Shown: positions 33,338 to 40,565 of the stretch, piece after piece
How positions within the stretch are numbered: the first letter of the stretch is position 1
Layout of the letters: each line of letters opens with the position of its first letter
From: Gammaproteobacteria bacterium
GTDB lineage: Bacteria > Pseudomonadota > Gammaproteobacteria > Pseudomonadales > Cellvibrionaceae
Reading direction: 5' to 3'
DNA length: 40,565 bases
NCBI GenBank assembly: GCA_021151625.1
Contig: JAGKWY010000015.1
Span: forward strand, 1 to 40,565
Made by a program: the position numbers and the translations under genes
Notes under the pieces: generated by a model
Told to the model about the DNA's origin: nothing
The model's database searches: none
Seen by the model: the letters and a program-made list of their open reading frames with translations, nothing else

Positions 33338-34313
33338 AGGCTTCGGCCACAAATACGGCGCGGAGCGGGGCGGGGTGCCCTTCTGCGGTGAGTGATGAAT
33401 CGTCAGGATGTAAAAATTCCGGTAGTGAATGAAAACGCATCCACTCTGTTGCACGTTGCTCTTCGGTAGTTGTAGTGCACACATCAACCACACGGGGATT
33501 GTTGAATCCCATTTTACGCATCCATGACAACATGGTGTCGCAACTAGGCAAAAACCAGACATTATTCATCATGCCGTAGCGGCCCTCTGGCACTAGTACA
33601 TCACCTAATTTTCCGTCAATAACTAATGTTTCCAACACTAATTGTCCGCCAGGACGTAGTGTGTTTTTTAATTCAAGCAGGTGATCCATTGGCGAGCGTC
33701 GATGATAAAAAACACCCATCGAAAACACCGTATCAAATGCTTGTAGTTTTTCCGGTAAATCCTCGATGCCCAGTGGCAATACATCAATCGGGTAATTCAT
33801 CCCGGCAAAGTGTTTGATCATAAAAAACTGCACAATAAAGCGCGGTGAAGGATCTATTCCAATTACGCGTTTAGCGCCTGCGCCCAGCATACGCCAGCAG
33901 TGGTAACCATTGCCGCAGCCGACATCGAGTATCAAGCGATCTTTCAATGGGGCCAGATGCGGCAATACCCGATCCCATTTCCAATCAGAGCGCCATTCAG
34001 TATCTATATGTGTATCGTGAACAAAATAGGGGCCCTTGCGCCAGGGAATTAATTCTTGCAGTACGGATTTAATTTGCGCGCGGGTGTTATCCGTGCAATC
34101 CGCATCCTGTCCGATACGAACTTCGCTTTCTAATTCAATGAAGCTTTGCGTAACAGTGGGCAGTTTTTCCAGGGATTGTTTCCAGCCGCCCAAGTCGCCA
34201 TAGCGTTTTTCGCACAAACCATTTGCAATTTGTTCGGGTAGCTGCTCAGCCCAGTTTGCTAATGGTGTGGTCTTTAAGGCGTTGATCAGTTGATCATAAT
34301 TAATGCGAGTCAC
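33336..34313 (-). CDS. cmoB: tRNA U34 carboxymethyltransferase
   Basis: CmoB transfers a carboxymethyl group from carboxy-S-adenosylmethionine to 5-hydroxyuridine at wobble position 34, giving cmo5U in tRNAs. The N-terminal helical part is followed by RKGPYFVHDTHIDTEWRSDWKWDR, typical of CmoB, then the SAM-type fold LILDVGCGNGYHCWRMLGAGA and IGIDPS. GVFYHRRSPMDHLLELK and the C-terminal TTTEEQRATEWMRFHSLPEFL complete it. The 325-residue length is normal. It lies 62 bases after cmoA, whose product makes the cofactor. Confidence 0.95.
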   Translation of the reverse strand: MTRINYDQLINALKTTPLANWAEQLPEQIANGLCEKRYGDLGGWKQSLEKLPTVTQSFIELESEVRIGQDADCTDNTRAQIKSVLQELIPWRKGPYFVHDTHIDTEWRSDWKWDRVLPHLAPLKDRLILDVGCGNGYHCWRMLGAGAKRVIGIDPSPRFIVQFFMIKHFAGMNYPIDVLPLGIEDLPEKLQAFDTVFSMGVFYHRRSPMDHLLELKNTLRPGGQLVLETLVIDGKLGDVLVPEGRYGMMNNVWFLPSCDTMLSWMRKMGFNNPRVVDVCTTTTEEQRATEWMRFHSLPEFLHPDDSSLTAEGHPAPLRAVFVAEA

Positions 34314-34375
34314 AGACAGTAAAACCTTTTTTACAAGAAAATTGTTTAAACGAACAAGCTGCTTAAACGAGAGGA

Positions 34376-35161
34376 TTATTTGATCGCGATCAGCGAGGCA
34401 AAATTAAAACATTGAAACCAGACATCTACACTGCTAAAGCCCGCAGCACGCAAACGTTGGCGATGGGTGTCGAGCGTTTCCGGGATTAAATAATCTTCAA
34501 TTGCTGTGCGTTTTTGTGCAATTTCCAGATCACTATAACCATTCGCCCGTTTGAAATTATGGTGTAGTTCAGTCATAAGGTGCTGGTGTGGTTCATCATC
34601 AAATACCACTTTTTCCGAAAGAATTAACACTCCACCTGAATTCAAACCCGAACAAATATTTTGTAATACGTTAAGGCGATCATCTGTCGCAATAAATTGC
34701 AGTGTAAAGTTAAGCACTGCCATGGATGCGTTTTCGATATTGATATCCTGAATAGGTGCCTCAATGAGTTCGACGGGAACTTCGCCGCTGTCTGCTGCAA
34801 TAACCTGCTTGCAACGTGAAATCATTGCGGCCGAATTATCCACACCAATAATCTTGCAATCTGCTGCCTGAATACGGTGGCGCATAGCCAGGGTTGCTGC
34901 GCCCAGGGAGCAGCCCAGGTCATAGCAGTTGCTATTGGCTTGCACATAGCGCTCGGCAAGGTTGCCAATCATATTGATGATAGTGGCGTAGCCTGGCACT
35001 GAGCGCTTGATCATATCCGGAAATACATCAACAACGCGTTGGTCGAATGCGAATTGGCTGACTTCTGCCAGGGGATTGGCGTAGATGGTGTCTGGTTGGT
35101 GTTTTTGCATGTTGATGACTGCTTGGTGACGTAATTGGTTAAGATATTTACAGGTTTGCAT
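34376..35161 (-). CDS. cmoA: Carboxy-S-adenosyl-L-methionine synthase
   Basis: CmoA makes carboxy-SAM from SAM and prephenate for CmoB. Core motifs are FAFDQRVVDVFPDMIKRSVPGY, YDLGCSLGAATLAMRH, IGVDNSAAMI and NASMAVLNFTLQFI, and the ending WFQCFNFASLIAIK is diagnostic. The start at 35161 is chosen because AGAGGT lies four bases upstream; this gives 261 residues, slightly more than E. coli's 247. A shorter start at 35110 lacks a ribosome site but fits the family length better. Prephenate, its co-substrate, is also the branch point for pheA and tyrA in this window. Confidence 0.92.
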   Translation of the reverse strand: MQTCKYLNQLRHQAVINMQKHQPDTIYANPLAEVSQFAFDQRVVDVFPDMIKRSVPGYATIINMIGNLAERYVQANSNCYDLGCSLGAATLAMRHRIQAADCKIIGVDNSAAMISRCKQVIAADSGEVPVELIEAPIQDINIENASMAVLNFTLQFIATDDRLNVLQNICSGLNSGGVLILSEKVVFDDEPHQHLMTELHHNFKRANGYSDLEIAQKRTAIEDYLIPETLDTHRQRLRAAGFSSVDVWFQCFNFASLIAIK

Positions 35162-35266
35162 TGTACCTCTCGCTGCGAATGACAACAAATTCCTGAATTC
35201 ATAAAACTGTCATCTTTTCGCTGGATTATTCACAGTCGTTCCATTTGTTAACAAGTTGTTACTTCT

Positions 35267-37036
35267 ATGTCTTTGCAGAGCGCTGTGTTTACCCAAATCA
35301 CGCTGCAAAAGGAATTACGCCGACTGATTGAATTCAAACTGCTAAAACCGGTATTCCAGCCCATAATGGCGCTGGAGAACCCGCGTATTATTGGCTATGA
35401 AGCCCTGATTCGCGGGCCGGATGATAGCCCCCTTAAGTACCCGGATAAACTCTTTGAGGTTGCACGCGAGTCGCGGTTATTGGCGAGCTTGGAGTTTGCT
35501 TGTCGAGAAGTGTCTTGTGAGCAATTTGCCGAATTAAATTTACCTGGCAAGCTGTTTCTCAACATGAGTCCAATCGCGTTTACCGACAGCCAATACCGTG
35601 ATGGTGTGACCCGCGAAATATTGCAACGTGTTGGCCTAAGTGCAGAGCGGGTGGTTTTCGAATTGACGGAAAGCCAGCCGCTGGATGAGCTGGATTTATT
35701 GCGCGCTGCATCAGATCACTTCCAGCGACAAGGTTTTGCGGTAGCACTTGATGATCTTGGGGCGGGTTATGCAGGTTTACGAGTGTGGAGTGAGCTGCGC
35801 CCTGATTATGTAAAAATAGATCGTCATTTTATTTCCGGGATTGATAAAGACCCGGTTAAGCGCGAATTTGTTCGCGCTATGCTGGATATCGCTCATCGTA
35901 TTGGCCACAAGGCAATTGCTGAAGGTATAGAAACAGAGTCTGAATTTTCTACCCTGGTGGCCATGGGCGTTGAGTATGCCCAGGGCTATTTTATTGCGCG
36001 CCCCTCAGCAGCACCGGCTACCGAATTGTCAGGGCGGGTGATGACCTTATCGGTCTCATCCCAGCGACGCTATCAGGATCATTTTGTGCGCACCGCGGGT
36101 GAGATTGTAGTGAACTGCGCAAGTGTTTCTCCACAAACCTCCGCTGAAACACTGGTAAAAATGTTTCGCGCCGATGTGCGCTTGACCTGTGTGCCGGTTG
36201 TAGATGGCGAGGCAGCACTGGGGATGGTAAGTCGCGCGGAAATACTGAATATTTTTTCTCATCGTTTTGCACATGAGTTGTACGCGCAAAAAACCGTAAG
36301 GGAATTTATAAATCCGTTATCAATTGTTGTTGATATCAACACTGATCTAAAAGCGGTTGGCCAGCTTATTAGTGAAGATCCACAGCAAAATTTAAGCGTA
36401 GACTTTATCGTCTGTGATCAGGGGCGATATCTCGGTGTTGGTAAGGTGCGTGATTTATTGCGCTCAATTACTGAGGAAAAGTTGCGTCTCGCGCGGCATA
36501 GTAACCCTTTAACACAGCTGCCTGGCAACGTGCCACTCTACGAATGGGTTGATCATCTGTTACTGCAAAAGCAAGATTTTGTTGTGGCCTACTGCGATAT
36601 TAATCATTTCAAACCCTTTAATGATGCTTTTGGCTATGGAGCAGGGGATGAGGTTATCCTGTTGCTGGGTCGCATTTTGTGTGGCGCTATCAATGAGCAG
36701 CAGGATTTTATTGGTCATGTTGGTGGCGATGATTTTATTGTGGTGTTTCGCAGTGCAGACTGGCGGCAGCGTTGCGAAGCGATGTTGGGTGAATTTATTG
36801 CTGCCAGTGCTGGCCTCCTCCCTGACCAGCAACTGGATTATTGGAGTGTGGACCGTCAGGGACAGCGCCAGAAGTTTGGTCCATTAACCCTGGCGATTGG
36901 CTGTGTGAGCCCGGATATCAATCTGTGTAGAACCCACCATGAGGTCTCGCAACTGCTGGCTGATGCAAAGCACAGCGCCAAAATGCTGGGGGGCAACCAG
37001 TTGTTTTATTCGCGCCGCAGCAAACCCCAGGTATAA
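35267..37036 (+). CDS. EAL-CBS-GGDEF cyclic-di-GMP signalling protein
   Basis: The 589-residue cytoplasmic protein has an N-terminal EAL phosphodiesterase domain (about 15-250), a CBS pair (about 275-400) and a C-terminal GGDEF-like domain (about 410-575). EAL catalytic residues are all present: E45 in YEALIRG, N99 in LNMSP, E132 in FELTES, D162 and D163 in LDDLGAGY, K183 in VKIDRHF, E219 in AIAEGIET, and Q239 in AQGYFIARP. It should therefore hydrolyse c-di-GMP. The GGDEF signature reads GGDDF (486-490), the preceding Arg is His (H484), and the inhibitory RxxD site is missing. This half may be a weak cyclase or a GTP sensor. The CBS pair could sense adenylates. No membrane segment or good ribosome site is visible. 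The next gene, 97 bases on, encodes a response regulator. Confidence 0.88.
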   Translation: MSLQSAVFTQITLQKELRRLIEFKLLKPVFQPIMALENPRIIGYEALIRGPDDSPLKYPDKLFEVARESRLLASLEFACREVSCEQFAELNLPGKLFLNMSPIAFTDSQYRDGVTREILQRVGLSAERVVFELTESQPLDELDLLRAASDHFQRQGFAVALDDLGAGYAGLRVWSELRPDYVKIDRHFISGIDKDPVKREFVRAMLDIAHRIGHKAIAEGIETESEFSTLVAMGVEYAQGYFIARPSAAPATELSGRVMTLSVSSQRRYQDHFVRTAGEIVVNCASVSPQTSAETLVKMFRADVRLTCVPVVDGEAALGMVSRAEILNIFSHRFAHELYAQKTVREFINPLSIVVDINTDLKAVGQLISEDPQQNLSVDFIVCDQGRYLGVGKVRDLLRSITEEKLRLARHSNPLTQLPGNVPLYEWVDHLLLQKQDFVVAYCDINHFKPFNDAFGYGAGDEVILLLGRILCGAINEQQDFIGHVGGDDFIVVFRSADWRQRCEAMLGEFIAASAGLLPDQQLDYWSVDRQGQRQKFGPLTLAIGCVSPDINLCRTHHEVSQLLADAKHSAKMLGGNQLFYSRRSKPQV

Positions 37037-37133
37037 ATACCCCGTTATCTGGCTCGATTCTTATTCCTAAACGCCTAGCGACCCGTCAATACTGGGCTAT
37101 TCTTAGTCTGATTTCCCCTAAGGAGGCGGACTA

Positions 37134-38771
37134 ATGGCTGATCTTGGCTATTACAAGATGCACGCACTCATCATTGATGACTTTGAGAATTTTCGCGGCA
37201 CACTCTACAAAATGCTAATGGATTTGGGTATTGGCAATGTCGATTCCGCTGCTTCCGGCGAAGAGGCGCTGCGTTTTTGCAAGGCGCGGGCCTATGATTT
37301 GATTTTGTGCGATAACAATTTAGGAAAGGGTAAAAGTGGCCAGCAAGTGCTGGAAGAGTTGCGTACTACAGAAAATCCCTGCTCCGATAGTCTGTTCATT
37401 CTGGTATCCGCCGAAAGTAGTAAGAGCATTATTATGGCGGCTTACGATTATGAGCCAGATGCTTATTTGGCTAAGCCCATAACGCCCAAAGCGTTGGATC
37501 AACGTTTGAGCAGGTTAATGGAGCAGCGTGTTGAGCTAAAAGCCGTACAGACGGCGCAAAAATCAGGCGATACCCAGGGGGCCATAGCTGCCTGTAAGGA
37601 GCGTATCGCGGCGGGTAGTCGCTATACCAACGCCTGCCAGAAAATTCTGGCCCAATTGTATCTCGATAATAAAAACGTCACCGGTGCTGAAGAAATTTAC
37701 CGCAGTGTGTTGGATGTGCGCGAATTAGAGTGGGCGCTAATCGGTATGGTGAAAACCAAACTCGCTCAGAATGATCTGCTCGGCGCGCAGCAATGGTTAG
37801 AAAATTTACTGCAATCTAACCCTCTCTGCATGAAAGCCTATGACCTGCAGGCGGAAGTGTACAAACTGCAAAATGATTTAGAAGGGTTGCAAAATATTTT
37901 GCAAAAAGCCACGGAGCTTTCTCCTTTGTCAATCTTGCGTCAGCAAAGCCTGGGCGATGTTGCGCAGCAAAATAATGATTTGGTGACAGCAACCAATGCC
38001 TTGAAGCGTGCGGTCAAATTGGGTGAGCATTCGTGTTTTGACAAGGCGAGTGTTCATTCGTTATTTGCGCAATCAACTATAGATTTGTATTCCATAGATA
38101 AGGAGTTAGCCAAACCGCTGGTGCGGGAGGCAATTTCCTGCGTGGCTAACCTTGAGGAAAACTTTGGCAAATCCAATTTGCGCAAGGTGGAGTCGCTGTT
38201 GTTAGAAAGCCAGTTGCAAGTGTGCAATGGCGACCAGCGGCGTGCGCAGGAAGCTTTGAGTTCCGCCCAAACCACCTTGGGTAATACTAAAGATGATTCA
38301 GCGCTGGATGTGCAAATCGAAATGGTTCGCGCGCTACGTATGCTGGGTAAAACAGATGAAGCGCAACAGCAATTGAGTGATCTATTGCAGCGTTATGCTG
38401 GTAGTGAAGACAAGTTGCAGAAGCTTGATGTGTTGTTGGATGAGCCGCGCAGCGAGAAGAACAAGCTGATGGTAGCGGAGATTAATAAGAAGGGTATTTC
38501 CCTGTATAACGCTAAGGATTTTACTGCAGCAGCAGACGCATTTAAAACAGCGCTGCAAAAATTGCCCAATCATATCGGTTTACGCTTGAATTACGTGCAA
38601 GCCATGATTGATAAACTTAAGGCCAATTTTAATGTGGCAGTCAGTGAAAAGATCCAGCAAACCTTTACCAAAACATCCAGCATTATTTCCCAGTCGCATC
38701 CCCAGTATCAACGTTATCGCCAGTTAAATGACGTGTATAACGGGTTGGTTCGCGCCAACGAAAAAAAATAG
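37134..38771 (+). CDS. Response regulator with C-terminal TPR repeats
   Basis: The 545-residue protein has a receiver domain (about 8-130) with the acidic pair D15/D16, phosphoacceptor D60 in LILCDNNLG, S92 in LVSAES, and K114 in YLAKPIT. The rest is helical TPR repeats (about 145-535), for example GAEEIYRSVLDVRELEWALIG, NDLLGAQQWLENLLQSNP and YNAKDFTAAADAFKTALQ. There is no DNA-binding or enzymatic output domain, so the output is probably protein-protein contact through the TPR surface. A perfect AAGGAGG site sets the start. The next gene, a histidine kinase, begins about 11 bases after the stop and is the likely partner. Confidence 0.88.
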   Translation: MADLGYYKMHALIIDDFENFRGTLYKMLMDLGIGNVDSAASGEEALRFCKARAYDLILCDNNLGKGKSGQQVLEELRTTENPCSDSLFILVSAESSKSIIMAAYDYEPDAYLAKPITPKALDQRLSRLMEQRVELKAVQTAQKSGDTQGAIAACKERIAAGSRYTNACQKILAQLYLDNKNVTGAEEIYRSVLDVRELEWALIGMVKTKLAQNDLLGAQQWLENLLQSNPLCMKAYDLQAEVYKLQNDLEGLQNILQKATELSPLSILRQQSLGDVAQQNNDLVTATNALKRAVKLGEHSCFDKASVHSLFAQSTIDLYSIDKELAKPLVREAISCVANLEENFGKSNLRKVESLLLESQLQVCNGDQRRAQEALSSAQTTLGNTKDDSALDVQIEMVRALRMLGKTDEAQQQLSDLLQRYAGSEDKLQKLDVLLDEPRSEKNKLMVAEINKKGISLYNAKDFTAAADAFKTALQKLPNHIGLRLNYVQAMIDKLKANFNVAVSEKIQQTFTKTSSIISQSHPQYQRYRQLNDVYNGLVRANEKK

Positions 38772-38782
38772 TGAGGTTAACA

Positions 38783-39505
38783 GTGGACTCATCTTCCGAG
38801 AAAAAAACACCGCCGGCTGACTATGGTCAAATGCCCATTGATTTTTCATTTGTGTTGGCTTCCAGTGTGCATGACATGAAAAACTCCCTGGGGATGTTGC
38901 TTAATACCCTGGCAGCCATGGTGGAAAGCTCGCCTCCCAAAGATGTTGAGCAGGCTAAATTTTTTTCCACATTGGAGTATGAAGCCGCACGTATTAATGG
39001 CGAGTTGGTGCAACTGTTGTCGCTCTATCGGATGGATGAAAGAACATTGGTTGTGGTGATTGATGAGCACCATGTTGTCGATATCATTGAAGAGCAAATT
39101 GCGCGCAACGATACCTTGCTGCGCTCACGCAATATTCAAATTCAGATTGACTGCGACCTAGACCTGACCTGGTATTTTGATAATGAATTGATTGGCGGTG
39201 TGCTAAATAACCTGCTGGTTAATTGTGCACGCTACTGTCGCAATCGCTTACAGGTGAGCGCAACAGAAGAGAATGGTTTTTTGTGTATTGCGGTTGCGGA
39301 TGATGGCCAGGGATACCCTGAAGCGATGCTGCTTGGGCCGCTGCCGCAAACGGCCGTGTCGTTTAGTTCTGGTAACACGCGTTTAGGGTTGTTATTTGCA
39401 CGAAAAGTATTGGAATTGCACAAATCAAAAAAAGGGCAAGGTTATATGACGATCGCCAATAATGGTCCATTAGGGGGCGGAGTTTTAAAACTCTATTTGC
39501 CGTAA
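38783..39505 (+). CDS. Soluble histidine kinase without a sensor domain
   Basis: The product is about 240 residues and has only a dimerisation/phosphoacceptor helix pair and a catalytic ATPase domain. His30 in SSVHDMKNSLGML is the likely phosphorylation site. LNNLLVNCARYC (141-152) is the N box, VADDGQGYP (171-179) the G1 box, and GNTRLGLLFARKVLELH (197-213) the G2 box. No signal peptide, membrane segment or PAS/GAF input domain is present, so the signal must come from a partner protein. GTG 38783 is preferred because AGGT lies six bases before it; an in-frame GTG at 38771 overlaps the previous stop. It forms a two-component pair with the REC-TPR protein. Confidence 0.82.
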   Translation: MDSSSEKKTPPADYGQMPIDFSFVLASSVHDMKNSLGMLLNTLAAMVESSPPKDVEQAKFFSTLEYEAARINGELVQLLSLYRMDERTLVVVIDEHHVVDIIEEQIARNDTLLRSRNIQIQIDCDLDLTWYFDNELIGGVLNNLLVNCARYCRNRLQVSATEENGFLCIAVADDGQGYPEAMLLGPLPQTAVSFSSGNTRLGLLFARKVLELHKSKKGQGYMTIANNGPLGGGVLKLYLP

Positions 39506-39547
39506 TTCGAGCTAGCAATCATTTGTTTTGTAACCGAAGTGCAAGTG

Positions 39548-39576
39548 TTGAAATCGCTGCAAGGCTATTGCATTAT
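39548..39576 (+). promoter_or_regulatory. Possible promoter for the FHA gene
   Basis: TTGAAA (39548-39553) and CATTAT (39571-39576) are 17 bases apart, within the 109-base gap between the kinase and the FHA gene. It matches sigma-70 at 5 of 6 and 4 of 6 positions. Confidence 0.45.
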
Positions 39577-39614
39577 TCAAACCCGTTTTTGAACTGGCGC
39601 CAAGGTTAAAATTT

Positions 39615-40499
39615 ATGCTTAAAATCCGCTTTAAAGATAATAAATACAACGCGGTATGGTTGGTTGAACCCAAGATTACCATTGGCCGTTCTGCCACCAA
39701 TGCATTGGTAATTGATGACCCGCTGGCGAGTGATGTTCACCTTGAGGTGTTAGTTGATAATGAACACCTTACCCTGCGCAATTTAGTCCCTACCCAGCCG
39801 GTTTCTGTGAATGGTCAGCCAGTAAATGGCGCTTGCGAGCTAAAGCCTGACGACCAAATTACCCTGGGTAGTGTTGAGCTGGTTGTAATTGATCCTAAAA
39901 AAGAAGCTCGTGCGGTTGCTGAAGAGTCCGCTAATGTCACCCAGTTGCGTGCGCCCAAAGCGACAGGCTGGTCATTAAAAGCAAATCATGCAGCCTTGGC
40001 CAATCGTGTATTTCCCCTGAAAGAAATCAATGTCATTGGTCGAGCCAGTGAATGTGATATCAGTCTCTCCGCTGCGCACCTGTCCCGTCGTCATGCACAA
40101 TTGCAAATTATTGATGGCATGTTGTTTGTTAAAGACCTGGATTCCGCCAATGGCACCTACCTCAATGGCAAGCGAGTGGCAGAGGCGCGCGTGAAGCGCG
40201 GCGATGAATTGCGCTTTGATGCCCTGAGTTTTGGTGTGATGGGCCCATCAGATGACTTGGCAAAAACAGCAGTGCGCAAAGCAGCTCCGGCAAAACCTGA
40301 ATCGATTGAGGCAAAGCGCCCCAATGTAGCTCCTGCCAAAGGGCCTTCGGCGACTCGATCCTCGTCAATCAATCGTTCTGCGGCAAACACCGCCCCTCAA
40401 TCTGGTACAGAAGAGGGTGGAAAGGGCAAATTTGGGCTAATCTTCATCGGCGTATTGGCCGTTGTGGTTATAACGGCCTTGGTCTTAACACGAAAATAA
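39615..40499 (+). CDS. Tail-anchored protein with two FHA domains
   Basis: FHA domains bind phosphothreonine peptides. The first (about 1-92) has G24-R25, S39..H42 in LASDVHLEV and N66-G67. The second (about 118-208) has IGRASECD (G142-R143), LSRRHAQL (S157, H160) and SANGTYLNG (N179-G180). Both thus keep the peptide-binding residues. A low-complexity Ala/Pro/Ser linker (about 218-268) leads to one C-terminal membrane helix (about 272-291, GLIFIGVLAVVVITALVLT) ending TRK, so the FHA part faces the cytoplasm. The length is 294 residues. The ribosome site AAGGTT is modest. Ser/Thr kinases that would make its ligands are not in the window. Confidence 0.85.
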   Translation: MLKIRFKDNKYNAVWLVEPKITIGRSATNALVIDDPLASDVHLEVLVDNEHLTLRNLVPTQPVSVNGQPVNGACELKPDDQITLGSVELVVIDPKKEARAVAEESANVTQLRAPKATGWSLKANHAALANRVFPLKEINVIGRASECDISLSAAHLSRRHAQLQIIDGMLFVKDLDSANGTYLNGKRVAEARVKRGDELRFDALSFGVMGPSDDLAKTAVRKAAPAKPESIEAKRPNVAPAKGPSATRSSSINRSAANTAPQSGTEEGGKGKFGLIFIGVLAVVVITALVLTRK

Positions 40500-40530
40500 G
40501 TCTTTAAGCTTTGCGGGAATCAGCCGATAG

Positions 40531-40562
40531 CCTGTGAGCCACAGACTCGTGTTGCTCACAGG
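40531..40562 (+). terminator. Hairpin at the window edge, probable terminator after the FHA gene
   Basis: CCTGTGAGC (40531-40539) pairs with GCTCACAGG (40554-40562) with a 14-base loop. The window ends three bases later, so a U-run cannot be checked. Confidence 0.5.
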
Positions 40563-40565
40563 TGA

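Overview
The window looks like chromosomal core DNA of a gammaproteobacterium related to Cellvibrio and other Cellvibrionaceae, with Pseudomonas as the nearest well-known reference. The basis is gene order (etfBA-fpr; yciK-mupP-ubiG-mtaD next to gyrA; gyrA-pheA-tyrA; cmk, rpsA and ihfB; wbpM just after ihfB), moderate G+C with AT-rich spacers, and protein motifs. Genus is an inference. I see no rRNA, tRNA, CRISPR array, insertion sequence or phage gene.

Layout. 1-2650: electron-transfer flavoprotein etfBA and a ferredoxin/flavodoxin-NADP reductase, with a good promoter at one end and a terminator at the other. 2640-7052: a TonB energy-transduction operon (tonB, exbB, two exbD, a secreted TPR protein). 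It is preceded by a 450-base AT-rich region with a dense cluster of a CGTAAAT heptamer and closed by tandem terminator hairpins. 7171-7728: an orphan small protein, possibly HEPN-like. 7822-11304 (minus strand): mtaD-ubiG-mupP-yciK, tightly packed. 11686-16374: gyrA, pheA, tyrA; serC, hisC and aroA, which accompany these genes in Pseudomonas, are absent. 16520-18895: cysDN sulfate adenylyltransferase. 19113-20941: a ComEA-like DNA-binding protein, pyrF and cmk.

21090-26205 is a nucleotide-sugar cassette (manB/cpsG, galU, manC, ugd) giving mannose-1-P, UDP-glucose, GDP-mannose and UDP-glucuronate. It lies between cmk and rpsA, which are normally adjacent. rpsA and ihfB follow. Then come wbpM (UDP-GlcNAc 4,6-dehydratase family) and, convergent to it, a WbpL/WecA-type initiating glycosyltransferase. 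This is the chromosomal site that carries the O-antigen cluster in P. aeruginosa. Together these genes make a split surface-polysaccharide precursor region wrapped around rpsA-ihfB.

31581-35161: an ammonium transporter behind a near-consensus sigma-54 promoter, then cmoA and cmoB (tRNA wobble uridine modification) on the opposite strand; a bidirectional terminator separates amtB and cmoB. 35267-40499: a signalling block of EAL-CBS-GGDEF protein, REC-TPR response regulator, soluble histidine kinase without a sensor domain, and a tail-anchored tandem-FHA protein. This block is the best candidate in the window for an incompletely described system. The most striking non-coding signals are the CGTAAAT cluster before tonB, the sigma-54/NtrC-like region before amtB, a terminator hairpin 20 bases before pyrF, and palindromic elements before comEA.
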